Shown one piece after another: positions 1-8,679 of a DNA stretch of 64,000 nucleotides (position 1 is its first letter; each line of letters opens with the position of its first letter). The translations under genes were made by a program, and so were the position numbers. The DNA lies in NCBI RefSeq assembly GCF_028622115.1, contig NZ_CP097263.1:7564001-7628000 (forward strand), in the 5' to 3' direction. This DNA comes from Kutzneria chonburiensis (lineage in GTDB: Bacteria; Actinomycetota; Actinomycetes; Mycobacteriales; Pseudonocardiaceae). Under the pieces are notes generated by a model. The model searched no databases and was not told the DNA's origin. It worked only from the letters and a program-made list of their open reading frames with translations.

Positions 1-2766
1 GCCGAAGCCGTCCTGGAGCTTGCCGCACATCTCAAGGCCGTCCAGCAGCCCCGGCCGCTCCGACTCGCCCCGCCCCTGACGGATCCGCACCTTGGCCAGC
101 GCCTGCGTGGCGTAGATGATCATGTGTGGATCGCCCAGCTCCACCAACATCCGCAGCGCGCCGCCGCAGTACCGCTCGGCCGCGTCCAGATCGCCGACGG
201 CCCGGTAGGTGATGCCGATCGAGCGCCGAACCAGGGCCTGGCCGAAGCGGTCGTCCAGCTCCTCGTACCGGGCCAGCGCCCGGTTGTGCTCGGCCAGCGC
301 GTCGTCGAACGCACCCTGCTCGGCCAGCGCCATGCCCAGGCCGTGCCAGGCGCGGCCTTCGATCTGTCGCGAGTACGCGCCGGCCAGCGCCGGCAGCAGC
401 TCCCGCAGCATGCGCTCGGCGTCCTTGAGCTCGCCGCGCTCCCGCTGCACGGTGGCCAGCTCCAGCTTGGTCAGCACGATCTTGCCCTGGTCGCCCAGCT
501 GCTCGTAGATGGTCAGCGCGCGGGCGTAGTAGTCGTCGGCCTCGTCGAACCGGTCCTGTTCCAGCCGCAGCCGGCCGAGTCCGATGTAGAGCGACGCCTT
601 GCTGGCCTCGTCGCCGGCCTCCTCGGCCGCCTGCAACGCCGCCGAATGCGTCTGCCACCACTGGTCGAACTGGTTGCGCGCGGTGAAGACGGACGAGGAC
701 AGCGCGGCGGCCAGGCTGGTCGACGAGGTCACCAGTCCCAGCTCGCTGGCCCGCTCGACCAGGGCCACGAACACCGTGCGCTCGGCGTCGAACCAGCCGA
801 CCGGGTCGGCCACCAGCCGGGCCATCGTCGCCGCGTCCGGGGCGTGCCAGCGGGGCAGGCCGCTGATGTGCGTGGCATTGCCGCGCGGCATGCGGGCGGT
901 GGCCTCGTCGATCATCGTCACGGCGCAGTGGATGACCCGCTCCAGCGCCGCCCTGGTGTCGGCCGGCGACTCGTCGGCCTCGGCCCGCTCCAGGGCGAAC
1001 GCCCTGGTCAGGTCGTGCAGCTGGTAGCGCGGCGAGCCTGCGGCGTCCACCATGGTTGTGTCCAGCAGGTAGCTGTCGGCCAGCCGCTCCAGGATCCGCT
1101 CGGTCGCCGGCACGGTCAGGTCGAGCAGCGGGGCCACGAACCAGGACGCGAACTCCATGGTGCCCAGCCAGCCCAGCAGCCGCAGCGTGCGCTGGTCGGC
1201 GTCGGTCAGGCCCTCGTAGCTCAGCAGCAGGCTGCCACGAACCTCCAGGTCGCCGGCCGACAGCTCGTCCAGCACCTGGTGCCGCTCCCGCAACCGGGTC
1301 GCCAGCAGGCGCAACGGCCACTGCGGCCGGGCGGCCAGCCGGGCGCCGGTGATACGCACCGCCAACGCCAGGTGCCCGCACAGCCGGACGATGTCCGCGG
1401 CGGCCGCCGGGTCCTGGGCGATCCGCTCCGGGCCGACCAGCGACTCCAGCAGCTCGGTCGCCTCGGTCTCGGCGAAAACCTCGATGTCCACGTGCGTCGC
1501 GCCGGCCAGCGCCGGTAACCGGCGGCGGCTGGTCACCAGCACGGCGCAGCCCGCGCCACCCGGCAGCAGGTCGCGGACCTGCCGCTCGTCGGCGGCATCG
1601 TCCAGCAGCACCAGCACCCGCCGGTCGGACAACATCGTGCGGTACAGGTCGGCGCGTTCCTCCAGGTTGTCCGGCACGGCCTGCGCCGGCACGCCCAGCG
1701 CCCGCAGGAACCGCGCCAGCACCTCGGTCGGGTCCAGTGAGGACGTGTGCACCCCGCGTAGGTTCACGTACAGCTGGCCGTCCGGGTACTGGTCCCGCAT
1801 CAGGTGCGCGACGTGGATGGCCAGCGAGCTCTTGCCGGCGCCGGGCTGGCCGGCGATCACGCTCAGCCGAGTGGCACTGGCGTCGGCCGTCAGCCGCTGC
1901 ACCAGGCGGTCGACCTGCTCGTCGCGGCCGGTGAAGTCGGGCAGGTCGGACGGCAGCTGCTGCGGCGCGGCCCGTACGGGCTCGGCCAGCGCCACCGCCG
2001 GCTCGGCCGTGGCCTGCGGCTCGTCGGCCACCGGGGCCGGCACCTCGCCGCGCAGGATCTGGCCGTGCACCGCCTGGAACTCCGGGCTCGGCTCCACGCC
2101 GAGCTCGTCGATCAGCAGCCGGCGGCCGGTCTCGTACTCGGCCAGCGCGTCGACCTGCCGCCCGGCCTGGTAGAGGGCGATCATCAGCTGCCCGCGGGCC
2201 CGCTCACGCAGCGGGTCGTCGGCGACCAGCCGGGTCAGCTCCGGGATCAGGCGCGGGCCGTGGCCGAGTCGCAGCCGGGCCTCGATGCGGTCCTCGACCG
2301 CGGCCTGCCGCAGCTGGTGCAACCGGTACCGCTCGCGCTCGGCCCACTCGCCGCCCACGCCGCCCAGCGGGTCGCCCCGCCACAACGCCAGCGCGGCCTC
2401 CAGGCCGCGGTCAGCAGCCCCGAATCGGGCCGCCGCCAGGTCCTGCCGGGCCTGCGCCACCAGCGCGCCGAATTCGTGCAGGTCGACGTCCATGGGCGGC
2501 ACGGTCAGCTCGTAGCCGGCGGGTCGGCGCTGGATGGTGTCCTCGCCCAGGGTCCGGCGCAGGGTCGAGACGTACGAGTGCACGCCGGCCCGGGCGCTGC
2601 CCGGCGGATCCTCACCCCAGAGCACGTCGATGACGGTGTCGGTCGGAACCACTCGTCCCGCGTTGAGCGCGAGTACGGCCAGCAACGCCCGTGGCTTGCG
2701 CCCGCTCACGTCCAGCGCGGTGGTCCCGGACACCGCGCTCACCGGTCCGAGTAGCCGAAGCCGCAA
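1..2766 (-). CDS. SARP/AfsR-type transcriptional regulator (C-terminus beyond window)
   Basis: Pathway-type activator with the AfsR layout. The frame stays open from a TTG at 2766 to base 1, at least 922 residues, so its 3' end is missing. The first ~95 residues form an OmpR-like winged helix (LRLLGPV start, then VDVLWGE and a tail near YELTVPP), followed by a bacterial transcriptional activation domain. Near 1830 is an NB-ARC P-loop, GQPGAGKSS, and near 1600 VLVLLDDAA followed by LVTSRR. The C-terminal part is TPR-like helices. The TTG start is chosen because AAGGGGGA lies just upstream (about 2770-2777) and the DNA-binding domain begins at once. Family members switch on secondary-metabolite or stress genes; the target is unknown. 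It is a paralogue of the regulator at 55731-58754. Confidence 0.88.
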   Translation of the reverse strand, partial: MRLRLLGPVSAVSGTTALDVSGRKPRALLAVLALNAGRVVPTDTVIDVLWGEDPPGSARAGVHSYVSTLRRTLGEDTIQRRPAGYELTVPPMDVDLHEFGALVAQARQDLAAARFGAADRGLEAALALWRGDPLGGVGGEWAERERYRLHQLRQAAVEDRIEARLRLGHGPRLIPELTRLVADDPLRERARGQLMIALYQAGRQVDALAEYETGRRLLIDELGVEPSPEFQAVHGQILRGEVPAPVADEPQATAEPAVALAEPVRAAPQQLPSDLPDFTGRDEQVDRLVQRLTADASATRLSVIAGQPGAGKSSLAIHVAHLMRDQYPDGQLYVNLRGVHTSSLDPTEVLARFLRALGVPAQAVPDNLEERADLYRTMLSDRRVLVLLDDAADERQVRDLLPGGAGCAVLVTSRRRLPALAGATHVDIEVFAETEATELLESLVGPERIAQDPAAAADIVRLCGHLALAVRITGARLAARPQWPLRLLATRLRERHQVLDELSAGDLEVRGSLLLSYEGLTDADQRTLRLLGWLGTMEFASWFVAPLLDLTVPATERILERLADSYLLDTTMVDAAGSPRYQLHDLTRAFALERAEADESPADTRAALERVIHCAVTMIDEATARMPRGNATHISGLPRWHAPDAATMARLVADPVGWFDAERTVFVALVERASELGLVTSSTSLAAALSSSVFTARNQFDQWWQTHSAALQAAEEAGDEASKASLYIGLGRLRLEQDRFDEADDYYARALTIYEQLGDQGKIVLTKLELATVQRERGELKDAERMLRELLPALAGAYSRQIEGRAWHGLGMALAEQGAFDDALAEHNRALARYEELDDRFGQALVRRSIGITYRAVGDLDAAERYCGGALRMLVELGDPHMIIYATQALAKVRIRQGRGESERPGLLDGLEMCGKLQDGFG

Positions 2767-2876
2767 ACCGTCCCCCTTCGCCTGCCTGATACCAGGTAAC
2801 CACGGGCGAAGGAGGTAAGACGCCGCTCACACAATTCCCGCCCTTACCGCATTATCGACGGCGGGCGTTGCTTTCG

Positions 2877-3302
2877 TTACCTCACAGCGTCGGCGAACTC
2901 CGGCGTCGGGAGGTTCTCGGCCACCCAGCGCTTGAGCGTGGCCAGGCTGGAGACCACGCCGCGCTCGGCCCGCAGCCGGCGCCAGATGCGCTCCTGCGGC
3001 AGCCCGGCGGCCCGCAGCTCGGCGATGAACTCGCGGTTCTGGTCCAGCTCACGCCACGTGGTCCGGCGCAGCCGCGGCTGCGTGATGACCGGGTGCCGGC
3101 GTGCGATCAGCAGGGTCCAGTCGGCCGAGGTCAGCGGCGAGCTGCCGGGTCGGATACCGGCGGCCAGCGCGCAGTCGGCGTACTTCTTGACGGTCTTGCG
3201 GTCCACCCCGACGGCGGCGGCCACGTCGGTGGTGGAGTCGCCACGGTGCCAGCGAGCCAGCATCTCGGCGACCTGGGCGGGCGTGAACGTGCGGCGAGCC
3301 AT
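2877..3302 (-). CDS. Small helix-turn-helix protein, IS21 IstA N-terminus-like
   Basis: 141-residue protein starting MARRTF. Residues about 8-50 form a helix-turn-helix of the transposase type (AEMLARWHRGDS, then VGVDRKTVKKY), as in the N-terminal DNA-binding part of IS21-family IstA. The rest (RRTTWRELDQNREFI, LPQERIWRRLRAE, LATLKRWVAEN) resembles a second helix-turn-helix. No DDE catalytic domain follows and no IstB gene or terminal inverted repeats are seen, so it is either a domesticated DNA-binding protein or a remnant. ATG 3302 is preferred over the upstream GTG at 3392 because GAGGGG sits 7 bases before it. Confidence 0.6.
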   Translation of the reverse strand: MARRTFTPAQVAEMLARWHRGDSTTDVAAAVGVDRKTVKKYADCALAAGIRPGSSPLTSADWTLLIARRHPVITQPRLRRTTWRELDQNREFIAELRAAGLPQERIWRRLRAERGVVSSLATLKRWVAENLPTPEFADAVR

Positions 3303-3436
3303 GACAAGTCCCCTCTCGTCGGCGCCGGGCCCGGTGGCGGCATGTCCCCTCTGCACGCCGCCACCTTCGGCGCCTTGGTCATCCACGGTCACTTCCGGCT
3401 GACCTGGGCAACGCTAGGCGCGAGGGTTTGGGGAAA

Positions 3437-3456
3437 CCTTGAGCCCGATCTCAAGG
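3437..3456. promoter_or_regulatory. Inverted repeat CCTTGAG-N6-CTCAAGG
   Basis: Perfect 7-bp arms separated by 6 bases, lying between the helix-turn-helix gene and the terminator of the galactan operon. It could be an operator for the small regulator or a weak hairpin; nothing in the sequence decides. Confidence 0.25.
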
Positions 3457-3479
3457 GTCGACGGGGCGTGAACGCGAAA

Positions 3480-3510
3480 CCGCCCCGACTCCGGGACGGA
3501 GTCGGGGCGG
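3480..3510 (-). terminator. Rho-independent-like terminator after glfT1
   Basis: Perfect 13-bp GC-rich stem (CCGCCCCGACTCC and its complement) with a 5-base loop, 15 bases beyond the stop codon of the galactosyltransferase gene. As usual in actinobacteria there is no long T tract. Confidence 0.7.
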
Positions 3511-3525
3511 TTCGGGGTTACCGGG

Positions 3526-4425
3526 TCACTTGCGGTAGAAGCGCTCGTGACGGCCCTGGAGCACCAGCTTGAGCCACTGGACGAACAGCTTCGGGTCCTT
3601 GCGCTGGGTCAGGAAGTACAGCCCGAACCGGGCCACCTCCAGCAGGCCGAGGTGGCGCAGACCCGGCTGAGACAGCAGGTAACCGCGGTTGCGGTACGTG
3701 TAGTAGCGCTTGACCTCGTTCTCCGGGTCCTGCGCGTGGAACTTGCCGCCCAGCATCGGCTTGAACTCGCCGCTGCCGTTGGGGTGCAGGTACTGGGTAC
3801 GCAGGCTGGTGCCGAACGGCAGGCCGCTGCGGACCAGGCGGCGGTGCACCTCGACCTCGTCGCCGCGGAAGAACAGCCGGTAGTCCGGCACGCCGACGAT
3901 GTCCAAGGCCTCGGCCCGGAACAGCGCCCCGTTGAACAGCGAGGCGATGCCGGGCAGGAAGTCCTCGCCCAGCTCGTTCGCGCCGCGCTTCCAGCTCAGG
4001 CCGCGACGCAGCGGGAAGGCCAGCGTCTCCGGGTCGTCGATGTCCGCGACCACCGGCGACACGCAGGCCAGCCGGCGCTTGGTCGCCTCCTCGAACAGGA
4101 TCTGCAGCACGTTCTCGTCGGCCGGGCGACCGTCGTCGTCGGCCAGCCAGACCCAGTCCGCGCCCAGCGCCAGCGCGTGCAGCATGCCCAGCGCGAAGCC
4201 GCCGGCGCCGCCCAGGTTGCGGTGCGAGACCAGGTACGTGTTGGGGATCCCGCAGGACTCCACCACGTCCTTGGCCGGGTGCGTGGGGTCGTTGTCCACC
4301 ACGACCAGGTGGTCCACCGGCTTGGTCTGGGCCGCCATCACCTTCAGCGAGTTGGCCAGCAGCTCACGCCGGTTGTGCGTGACGACAACCCCGACGACCG
4401 CGGCCTTGCGCAGCCGGGAGCTCAT
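3526..4425 (-). CDS. glfT1: Galactofuranosyltransferase GlfT1-like (GT2 family)
   Basis: 299-residue family-2 glycosyltransferase. GlfT1 adds the first galactofuranose residues to the rhamnosyl-GlcNAc-PP-decaprenyl linker, the start of galactan in arabinogalactan, on the cytoplasmic membrane face. Visible: a GT-A nucleotide-binding start (VGVVVTHNRRELL, residues ~11-23), a conserved NLGGAGGF segment, and the metal-binding WLADDDG motif near residue 95. Length is close to the mycobacterial enzyme (about 300). The gene begins inside the last codons of the ABC ATPase gene (ATGA overlap at 4422-4425), and with the permease upstream it reproduces the arrangement I recall from Mycobacterium tuberculosis (Rv3781-Rv3783). 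Terminator at 3480-3510. Confidence 0.85.
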   Translation of the reverse strand: MSSRLRKAAVVGVVVTHNRRELLANSLKVMAAQTKPVDHLVVVDNDPTHPAKDVVESCGIPNTYLVSHRNLGGAGGFALGMLHALALGADWVWLADDDGRPADENVLQILFEEATKRRLACVSPVVADIDDPETLAFPLRRGLSWKRGANELGEDFLPGIASLFNGALFRAEALDIVGVPDYRLFFRGDEVEVHRRLVRSGLPFGTSLRTQYLHPNGSGEFKPMLGGKFHAQDPENEVKRYYTYRNRGYLLSQPGLRHLGLLEVARFGLYFLTQRKDPKLFVQWLKLVLQGRHERFYRK

Positions 4426-5243
4426 GCGGTCTCACCGTTGGGCAGCACCGGCGCCTCGGTCAGCCCGAGCCGCTCCAACGTCTCCTGCGACATGTGCTCG
4501 AACGGGTCGCGGCCCTTGTACGCGGTGAGCACCTCACGCAGCCCGCCGCGCATCTTCATCTGGCCGTGGTCCATCCAGATCGCCGAGTTGCACAGCTCCA
4601 TCAGGAACTCGTCCGAGTGCGAGGCGAAGACCAGCAGGCCGGACCGCTTGACCAGGTCGTTGAGCCGGTTGCGGGCCTTGTCGAGGAAGGCCGCGTCGAC
4701 CGCGCCGATGCCCTCGTCCAGGATCAGGATCTCCGGGTCGATGGAGGTGACCACGCCCAGCGCCAGCCGGACCCGCATACCCGTGGAGTAGGTGCGGATC
4801 GGCATCGACAGGTAGTTGCCCAGTTCGGAGAAGTCGGCGATGTCGTCCATTCGCTGCTCCATCTGCTTCCTGGTCATGCCGAGGAAGAGACCGCGGATGA
4901 TGATGTTCTCGTAGCCCGACAGCTCGGGGTCCATGCCGACGCCGAGGTCGAACACGGGGGCGACCCGGCCCTTGATCTGCGCGGAGCCCCGCGTCGGCTC
5001 GTAGATGCCGGCGAGCATGCGCAGCAGGGTGGACTTGCCGGCGCCGTTGTGGCCGACCAGGCCGACCCGGTCGCCGTGCTTGAGCGACAGCGTGATGTCA
5101 CGCAGCGCCTCGATGATCGGGACCCGGTTCTCGGTGCCGATCCGACCGCCGGCCTTGCCGAGCACCGCCTTCTTCAACGACCGCGTCTTGGCGTCGAAGA
5201 TGGGGAAGTCGACGGAGGCGTTCCAGACTTCAATGCTGACCAT
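4422..5243 (-). CDS. wzt: Galactan/polysaccharide ABC exporter ATPase (Wzt)
   Basis: 273-residue ATPase subunit of the two-component exporter that flips lipid-linked galactan across the plasma membrane before arabinan is added. Walker A is GHNGAGKST, the signature appears as YSTGMRVRL (typical degenerate form of polysaccharide exporters), and Walker B is EILILDEGIGAVD. The N-terminal extension before the Walker A (about 60 residues) fits the Wzt/TagH group, and there is no C-terminal carbohydrate-binding domain, as in the mycobacterial protein. It sits 16 bases after the permease gene and overlaps glfT1 by 4 bases, so the three are one transcript. Confidence 0.87.
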   Translation of the reverse strand: MVSIEVWNASVDFPIFDAKTRSLKKAVLGKAGGRIGTENRVPIIEALRDITLSLKHGDRVGLVGHNGAGKSTLLRMLAGIYEPTRGSAQIKGRVAPVFDLGVGMDPELSGYENIIIRGLFLGMTRKQMEQRMDDIADFSELGNYLSMPIRTYSTGMRVRLALGVVTSIDPEILILDEGIGAVDAAFLDKARNRLNDLVKRSGLLVFASHSDEFLMELCNSAIWMDHGQMKMRGGLREVLTAYKGRDPFEHMSQETLERLGLTEAPVLPNGETA

Positions 5244-5259
5244 GTTCGGGAAGCCTCAC

Positions 5260-6186
5260 TCACACCCAGTAGGAGATGCGGGCACGGTAGTTCTTCATCG
5301 CCAGCAGGGCCAGCGCCCAGCCGACGACGGTCATGCCGCCCACCACGATCCAGCTCAGCGGCGCCACGTCCTGGCCGATCAGCGGGCCCCGCATGACCTG
5401 CATCAGGTGGTACAGCGGGTTCCAGTCCAGCACGAACTGGCCGAAGGCCTTGTTCTTGCCGAGGGTGTCGATCGACCAGACGATCGGCGTCGCGTAGAAC
5501 AGCAGCTGGATGATGGCGTTGATGACCTGCGGGATGTCCCGGTAGCGGGTGCTGATGATGCCCAGCAGCGTGGCCACCCAGCCGCCGTTCAGCGCCACCA
5601 GCAGGAAGCCCGGCACCACCAGCACGAGCGTCCAGCTCAGGCCGGGCGCGGTGGGTTCGCCGCCGTCGACCATGGAGTACGGGTGGTTGATGCTGGTGAA
5701 GAAGATCGCCGCCACGATCACGTAGACGATCAGGTTGTGCAGCAGCAACAGGGTCTGCCGCCAGATCGTGCGCAACACGTACACCGACATCGGGGCCGGC
5801 AGATGCTTGATCAGGCCCTCGTTGGAGATGAACGTGCTCAAACCCTCCAGCAGGCAGCCGGAAAGGAAGTTCCAGACGATGAAACCGACCGTGACATAGG
5901 GCAGGAATGTCGCGGTGTTGGCCTGGAAGAGGAAGCCGTACAGCAAACCGGTGCCCAGCGCCGTGACGCCCATGCCGATGGTGATCCACAACGGACCCAA
6001 CACCGAGCGGCGGTAGCGCTGCTTGATGTCCTGCCAGCCCAGGTGGGCCCACAGCTGGCGGTTGGCCAGGCCCGTGCGGATGTCCGCGAACGCGCGCGAC
6101 CAACTGCGGGTGGAGGGCGCCAGCGGCTCCACGGGGCGGTCGATGGTGCTTGAGGGATGCACGAGGAACGAGGGTACCGGCGTCAT
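5260..6186 (-). CDS. wzm: Galactan/polysaccharide ABC exporter permease (Wzm)
   Basis: 308-residue ABC-2 type permease. After a ~50-residue cytoplasmic N-terminus comes the coupling segment LGWQDIKQRYRRSVLGPLW, typical of polysaccharide-export permeases, then about six hydrophobic segments ending in a final helix near residues 275-300. It pairs with the downstream ATPase to export lipid-linked galactan. First gene of the three-gene operon; promoter expected in the 57-base gap after bpa. ATG 6186 is used, but no clear ribosome site precedes it, so the start could lie slightly downstream. Confidence 0.85.
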   Translation of the reverse strand: MTPVPSFLVHPSSTIDRPVEPLAPSTRSWSRAFADIRTGLANRQLWAHLGWQDIKQRYRRSVLGPLWITIGMGVTALGTGLLYGFLFQANTATFLPYVTVGFIVWNFLSGCLLEGLSTFISNEGLIKHLPAPMSVYVLRTIWRQTLLLLHNLIVYVIVAAIFFTSINHPYSMVDGGEPTAPGLSWTLVLVVPGFLLVALNGGWVATLLGIISTRYRDIPQVINAIIQLLFYATPIVWSIDTLGKNKAFGQFVLDWNPLYHLMQVMRGPLIGQDVAPLSWIVVGGMTVVGWALALLAMKNYRARISYWV

Positions 6187-6243
6187 TCCATGGTGTTACG
6201 CCTGGGCGGTAACTGCTCGGGTGATGACGCCGGTCCGTCGTTG

Positions 6244-6798
6244 CTACAGGTATTGGCCGCTGCCCCGGATGTGCTGCGTGTCCGGATCCGCACCACTGAT
6301 GCCTGGCGGCAGCGCCCGGCCGCGCATCTGCTCCAGCTGCACCCGCGCCGCCATCTGCTGCGCGAACAGGGCGGTCTGGATGCCGTGGAACAGGCCCTCC
6401 AGCCAGCCGACCAGCTGGGCCTGGGCGATACGCAGCTCGGCGTCGGACGGGGTGGAGTCGTCGGTGAACGGCAGCGACAGCCGCTCCAACTCGTCCCGCA
6501 GCTCCGGCGCCAGGCCGTCCTCCAGCTCAGTGATGGACGCCTTGTGGATCTCCCGCAAGCGGTTGCGGGAGGCGTCGTCCAGCGGTGCGGCCCGTACCTC
6601 CTCGAGCAGTTGCTTGATCATCGTGCCGATCCGCATCACCTTGGCCGGCTGCTCGACCAGGTTGCTCACGTCCTGGCCGGCCTCGGCCTCCTCGGCAGAC
6701 GGCACCCGCGCGGAGCCGAGCTGGGCTCCGTCCGGGCCCACCACCACGATGTGCTGCGGTCCCGTGCCGTTGGACTCGCTGTCGTTGGGCGCTGTCAT
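6244..6798 (-). CDS. bpa: Bacterial proteasome activator Bpa/PafE
   Basis: 184-residue ATP-independent activator ring of the actinobacterial 20S proteasome. It opens the proteasome gate and delivers unfolded substrates. Seen here: a variable acidic N-terminus, a long four-helix core (residues ~50-165, including VMRIGTMIKQLLEEVR and LVGWLEGLFHGIQTALFAQQM), and the C-terminal GQYL that docks into the proteasome alpha ring. In Mycobacterium the gene (Rv3780) is likewise next to the galactan exporter. ATG 6798 follows GGATGGAGGC, which could be a ribosome site or an overlapping -10 of a leaderless transcript. Confidence 0.9.
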   Translation of the reverse strand: MTAPNDSESNGTGPQHIVVVGPDGAQLGSARVPSAEEAEAGQDVSNLVEQPAKVMRIGTMIKQLLEEVRAAPLDDASRNRLREIHKASITELEDGLAPELRDELERLSLPFTDDSTPSDAELRIAQAQLVGWLEGLFHGIQTALFAQQMAARVQLEQMRGRALPPGISGADPDTQHIRGSGQYL

Positions 6799-6844
6799 GC
6801 CTCCATCCTGGCACCCGGGAGTGCCGCTTCGCTGCGTGCTCGCC

Positions 6845-6850
6845 TACGGT
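6845..6850 (+). promoter_or_regulatory. -10 hexamer TACGGT, leaderless promoter
   Basis: TACGGT ends 7 bases before the ATG at 6858, and there is no ribosome site, so transcription probably begins at or next to the start codon. Confidence 0.5.
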
Positions 6851-6857
6851 GTGTGGC

Positions 6858-8057
6858 ATGGCGTTCGACGTCGCTCGGGTCCGTGGGCTGTTCCCCGCTC
6901 TCGGCGACGGCTGGGTGCACCTCGACTCGCCGGCGGGCATGCAGGTGCCCGAGCAGGTCGCGACCGCCGTTTCCACCGCGCTGCGGGCCCCGGTCTCCGG
7001 ACCGGGAGGCATCTTCCCGGCCTCGCAGCGGGCGGAGGCGATCGTGGACGCGGCCCGGCGAGCCGTCGCTGACCTGGTCGGCGCCGACCCCGCCGGGGTC
7101 GTGCTGGGCACCAGCTCGGCCGTGCTGCTGCAACGGCTGGCCGATGCGCTCGGTGACGGCTGGCTGCTCGGCGACCAGGTCGTGGTGTCCCGGTTGGACC
7201 ATCCGGCCAATGTCTCGCCGTGGCAGCGGGCCGCGCAGCGTTCCGGTGGGACGGTGCGCTGGGCCGAGATCGACATCGAGACCTGCGAGCTGCCGGCCTG
7301 GCAGTACGACGAGCTGGTCTCGGCCCGTACCAAGGTGGTGGCCATCACCGCCGCCTCCGGCGCGGTCGGCACCCGGCCCGATCTCCCCAAGATTGCCGAG
7401 ACCGCGCACAACGCCGGCGCGCTCGTGGTCGTGGACGCCTCGTCGGCGGCCCCTTTCATGCCGCTCGACATCGTTGCCATGGGCGCGGACATCGTCGCCG
7501 TGTCGGCCAACGCCTGGGGTGGTCCGCCGGTCGGCGCCCTGGTGTTCCGTGACGCTTCGCTGTTGGATCGGCTGCCGTCCGTGGCCCTGGAGGCCGGTGC
7601 CCGCGGGCCGGAGCGGCTGGAGTTGGGACCGCATCCGTACCCGCTGTTGGCCGGGCTGGTGGCCTCCGTCGACTATCTGGCCTCTTTGGACGATGCCGCC
7701 GTTGGGCCGCGCCGGGAACGGCTGCTGGCCTCGCTGGGCTCGATGAAGTCCTACCAGGCCGGTCTGCTGTCCCATCTGATCAACGAACTCCGCTGGTCCC
7801 GCAACGCCATGGTGATCGGCGACGCCATGCGGCGTGTGCCGTCGCTGGCCTTCACCGTGACCGACGTGAAGGCCGTGGAGGCGGTGGAGCACCTCGCCGA
7901 ACGCGGCGTGTGCGCCTTCGCCGACCCCGGTCAGAGCGACGTCTTCTCCGTGCTCGGCGTGGGTGAGATCGGCGGGGCGGTGCGCATCGGGTTGGCCCAC
8001 TACACCAACCAGATGGAGGTCGACCAGCTGATCCGCGCGCTGGCCGACATTGGATAG
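6858..8057 (+). CDS. Aminotransferase class V homologue lacking the PLP lysine
   Basis: 399-residue fold-type I protein of the cysteine-desulfurase-like family, corresponding in sequence and position to mycobacterial Rv3778c. The N-terminal VHLDSPAGMQVP, the phosphate-cup segment with TSSAVLLQRLADAL and the Asp of VVVDASSAAPF (PLP-ring contact) are recognisable. At the place where desulfurases carry S-G-H-K, this protein reads S-A-N-A (residues 216-219, codons 7503-7514), so the Schiff-base lysine is an alanine. It is therefore probably not an ordinary transaminase or desulfurase. The ATG at 6858 is chosen over a GTG at 6849 because of the -10 hexamer spacing. It overlaps the methyltransferase gene by 8 bases. 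Confidence 0.82.
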   Translation: MAFDVARVRGLFPALGDGWVHLDSPAGMQVPEQVATAVSTALRAPVSGPGGIFPASQRAEAIVDAARRAVADLVGADPAGVVLGTSSAVLLQRLADALGDGWLLGDQVVVSRLDHPANVSPWQRAAQRSGGTVRWAEIDIETCELPAWQYDELVSARTKVVAITAASGAVGTRPDLPKIAETAHNAGALVVVDASSAAPFMPLDIVAMGADIVAVSANAWGGPPVGALVFRDASLLDRLPSVALEAGARGPERLELGPHPYPLLAGLVASVDYLASLDDAAVGPRRERLLASLGSMKSYQAGLLSHLINELRWSRNAMVIGDAMRRVPSLAFTVTDVKAVEAVEHLAERGVCAFADPGQSDVFSVLGVGEIGGAVRIGLAHYTNQMEVDQLIRALADIG

Positions 8058-8679
8058 CCGCGCCGCGGCGGACGTGTCGGCCTGGATCCGGCTGACCCCG
8101 CTGCTGACCGAGTACCTGCCGTTCACCCGCGCCGACCTGCGGCCGTCCGCGCTCACTGTGCTGCTGGACGAGGTGCTGCTCGGCGCTCGCAGCGTGCTGG
8201 TCGAATGCGGCTGCGGCGCCGGCTCGGTGTTGATCGCCCGGCTGCTGCACCGGCGGGGCTTCGGGCATCTGCTGTCGTTGGAGCACGACGAGCGCCAGGC
8301 CGCTTTTGTCGCCAGCCAGCTGCGCCGTGAGGGCCTCGGGCACGTCGCCCGAGTCGTGCACGTGCCGCTTCAGCCCCATCCCGCCGCCATCGGCTCGGCC
8401 GGCTGGTACGCGCCGGAGATCGTGCACGACGAGGTGTCCGAGTACGTCGACCGGTACGGGCTGGTCGACCTGCTGCTGGTCGACGGGCCGTCAGGCGACG
8501 ACCTGATCCGCTACCCCGCCATGCCCGTGTTCCGCGGCGTGCTGGCGCCCGGCGCCGCCGTGCTGCTCGACGACATCGGGCGCCCCGGCGAGCTGACCGT
8601 CATGGACCGCTGGCGGCGGGAGTTCGCGCTCCGCTTCCGTAGCGAGGAGACGATCGGCTACGCGCTGCTCACGCCGTGA
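8050..8679 (+). CDS. Class I SAM-dependent methyltransferase-like protein
   Basis: 209-residue Rossmann protein. The SAM-binding stretch is SVLVECGCGAGSVLIARLL (residues ~47-65), followed by an acidic LSLEHDERQ and the motif IV-like LVDLLLVDGPSGDD, then LAPGAAVLLDDIGRPGE. This pattern is that of the O-methyltransferase/Methyltransf_24 group whose substrates are usually small molecules; no substrate can be read here. The start TTG at 8050 overlaps the aminotransferase stop; a GTG at 8074 is an alternative. Its end overlaps the convergent oxidoreductase gene by 11 bases. Confidence 0.7.
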   Translation: MDSRAAADVSAWIRLTPLLTEYLPFTRADLRPSALTVLLDEVLLGARSVLVECGCGAGSVLIARLLHRRGFGHLLSLEHDERQAAFVASQLRREGLGHVARVVHVPLQPHPAAIGSAGWYAPEIVHDEVSEYVDRYGLVDLLLVDGPSGDDLIRYPAMPVFRGVLAPGAAVLLDDIGRPGELTVMDRWRREFALRFRSEETIGYALLTP

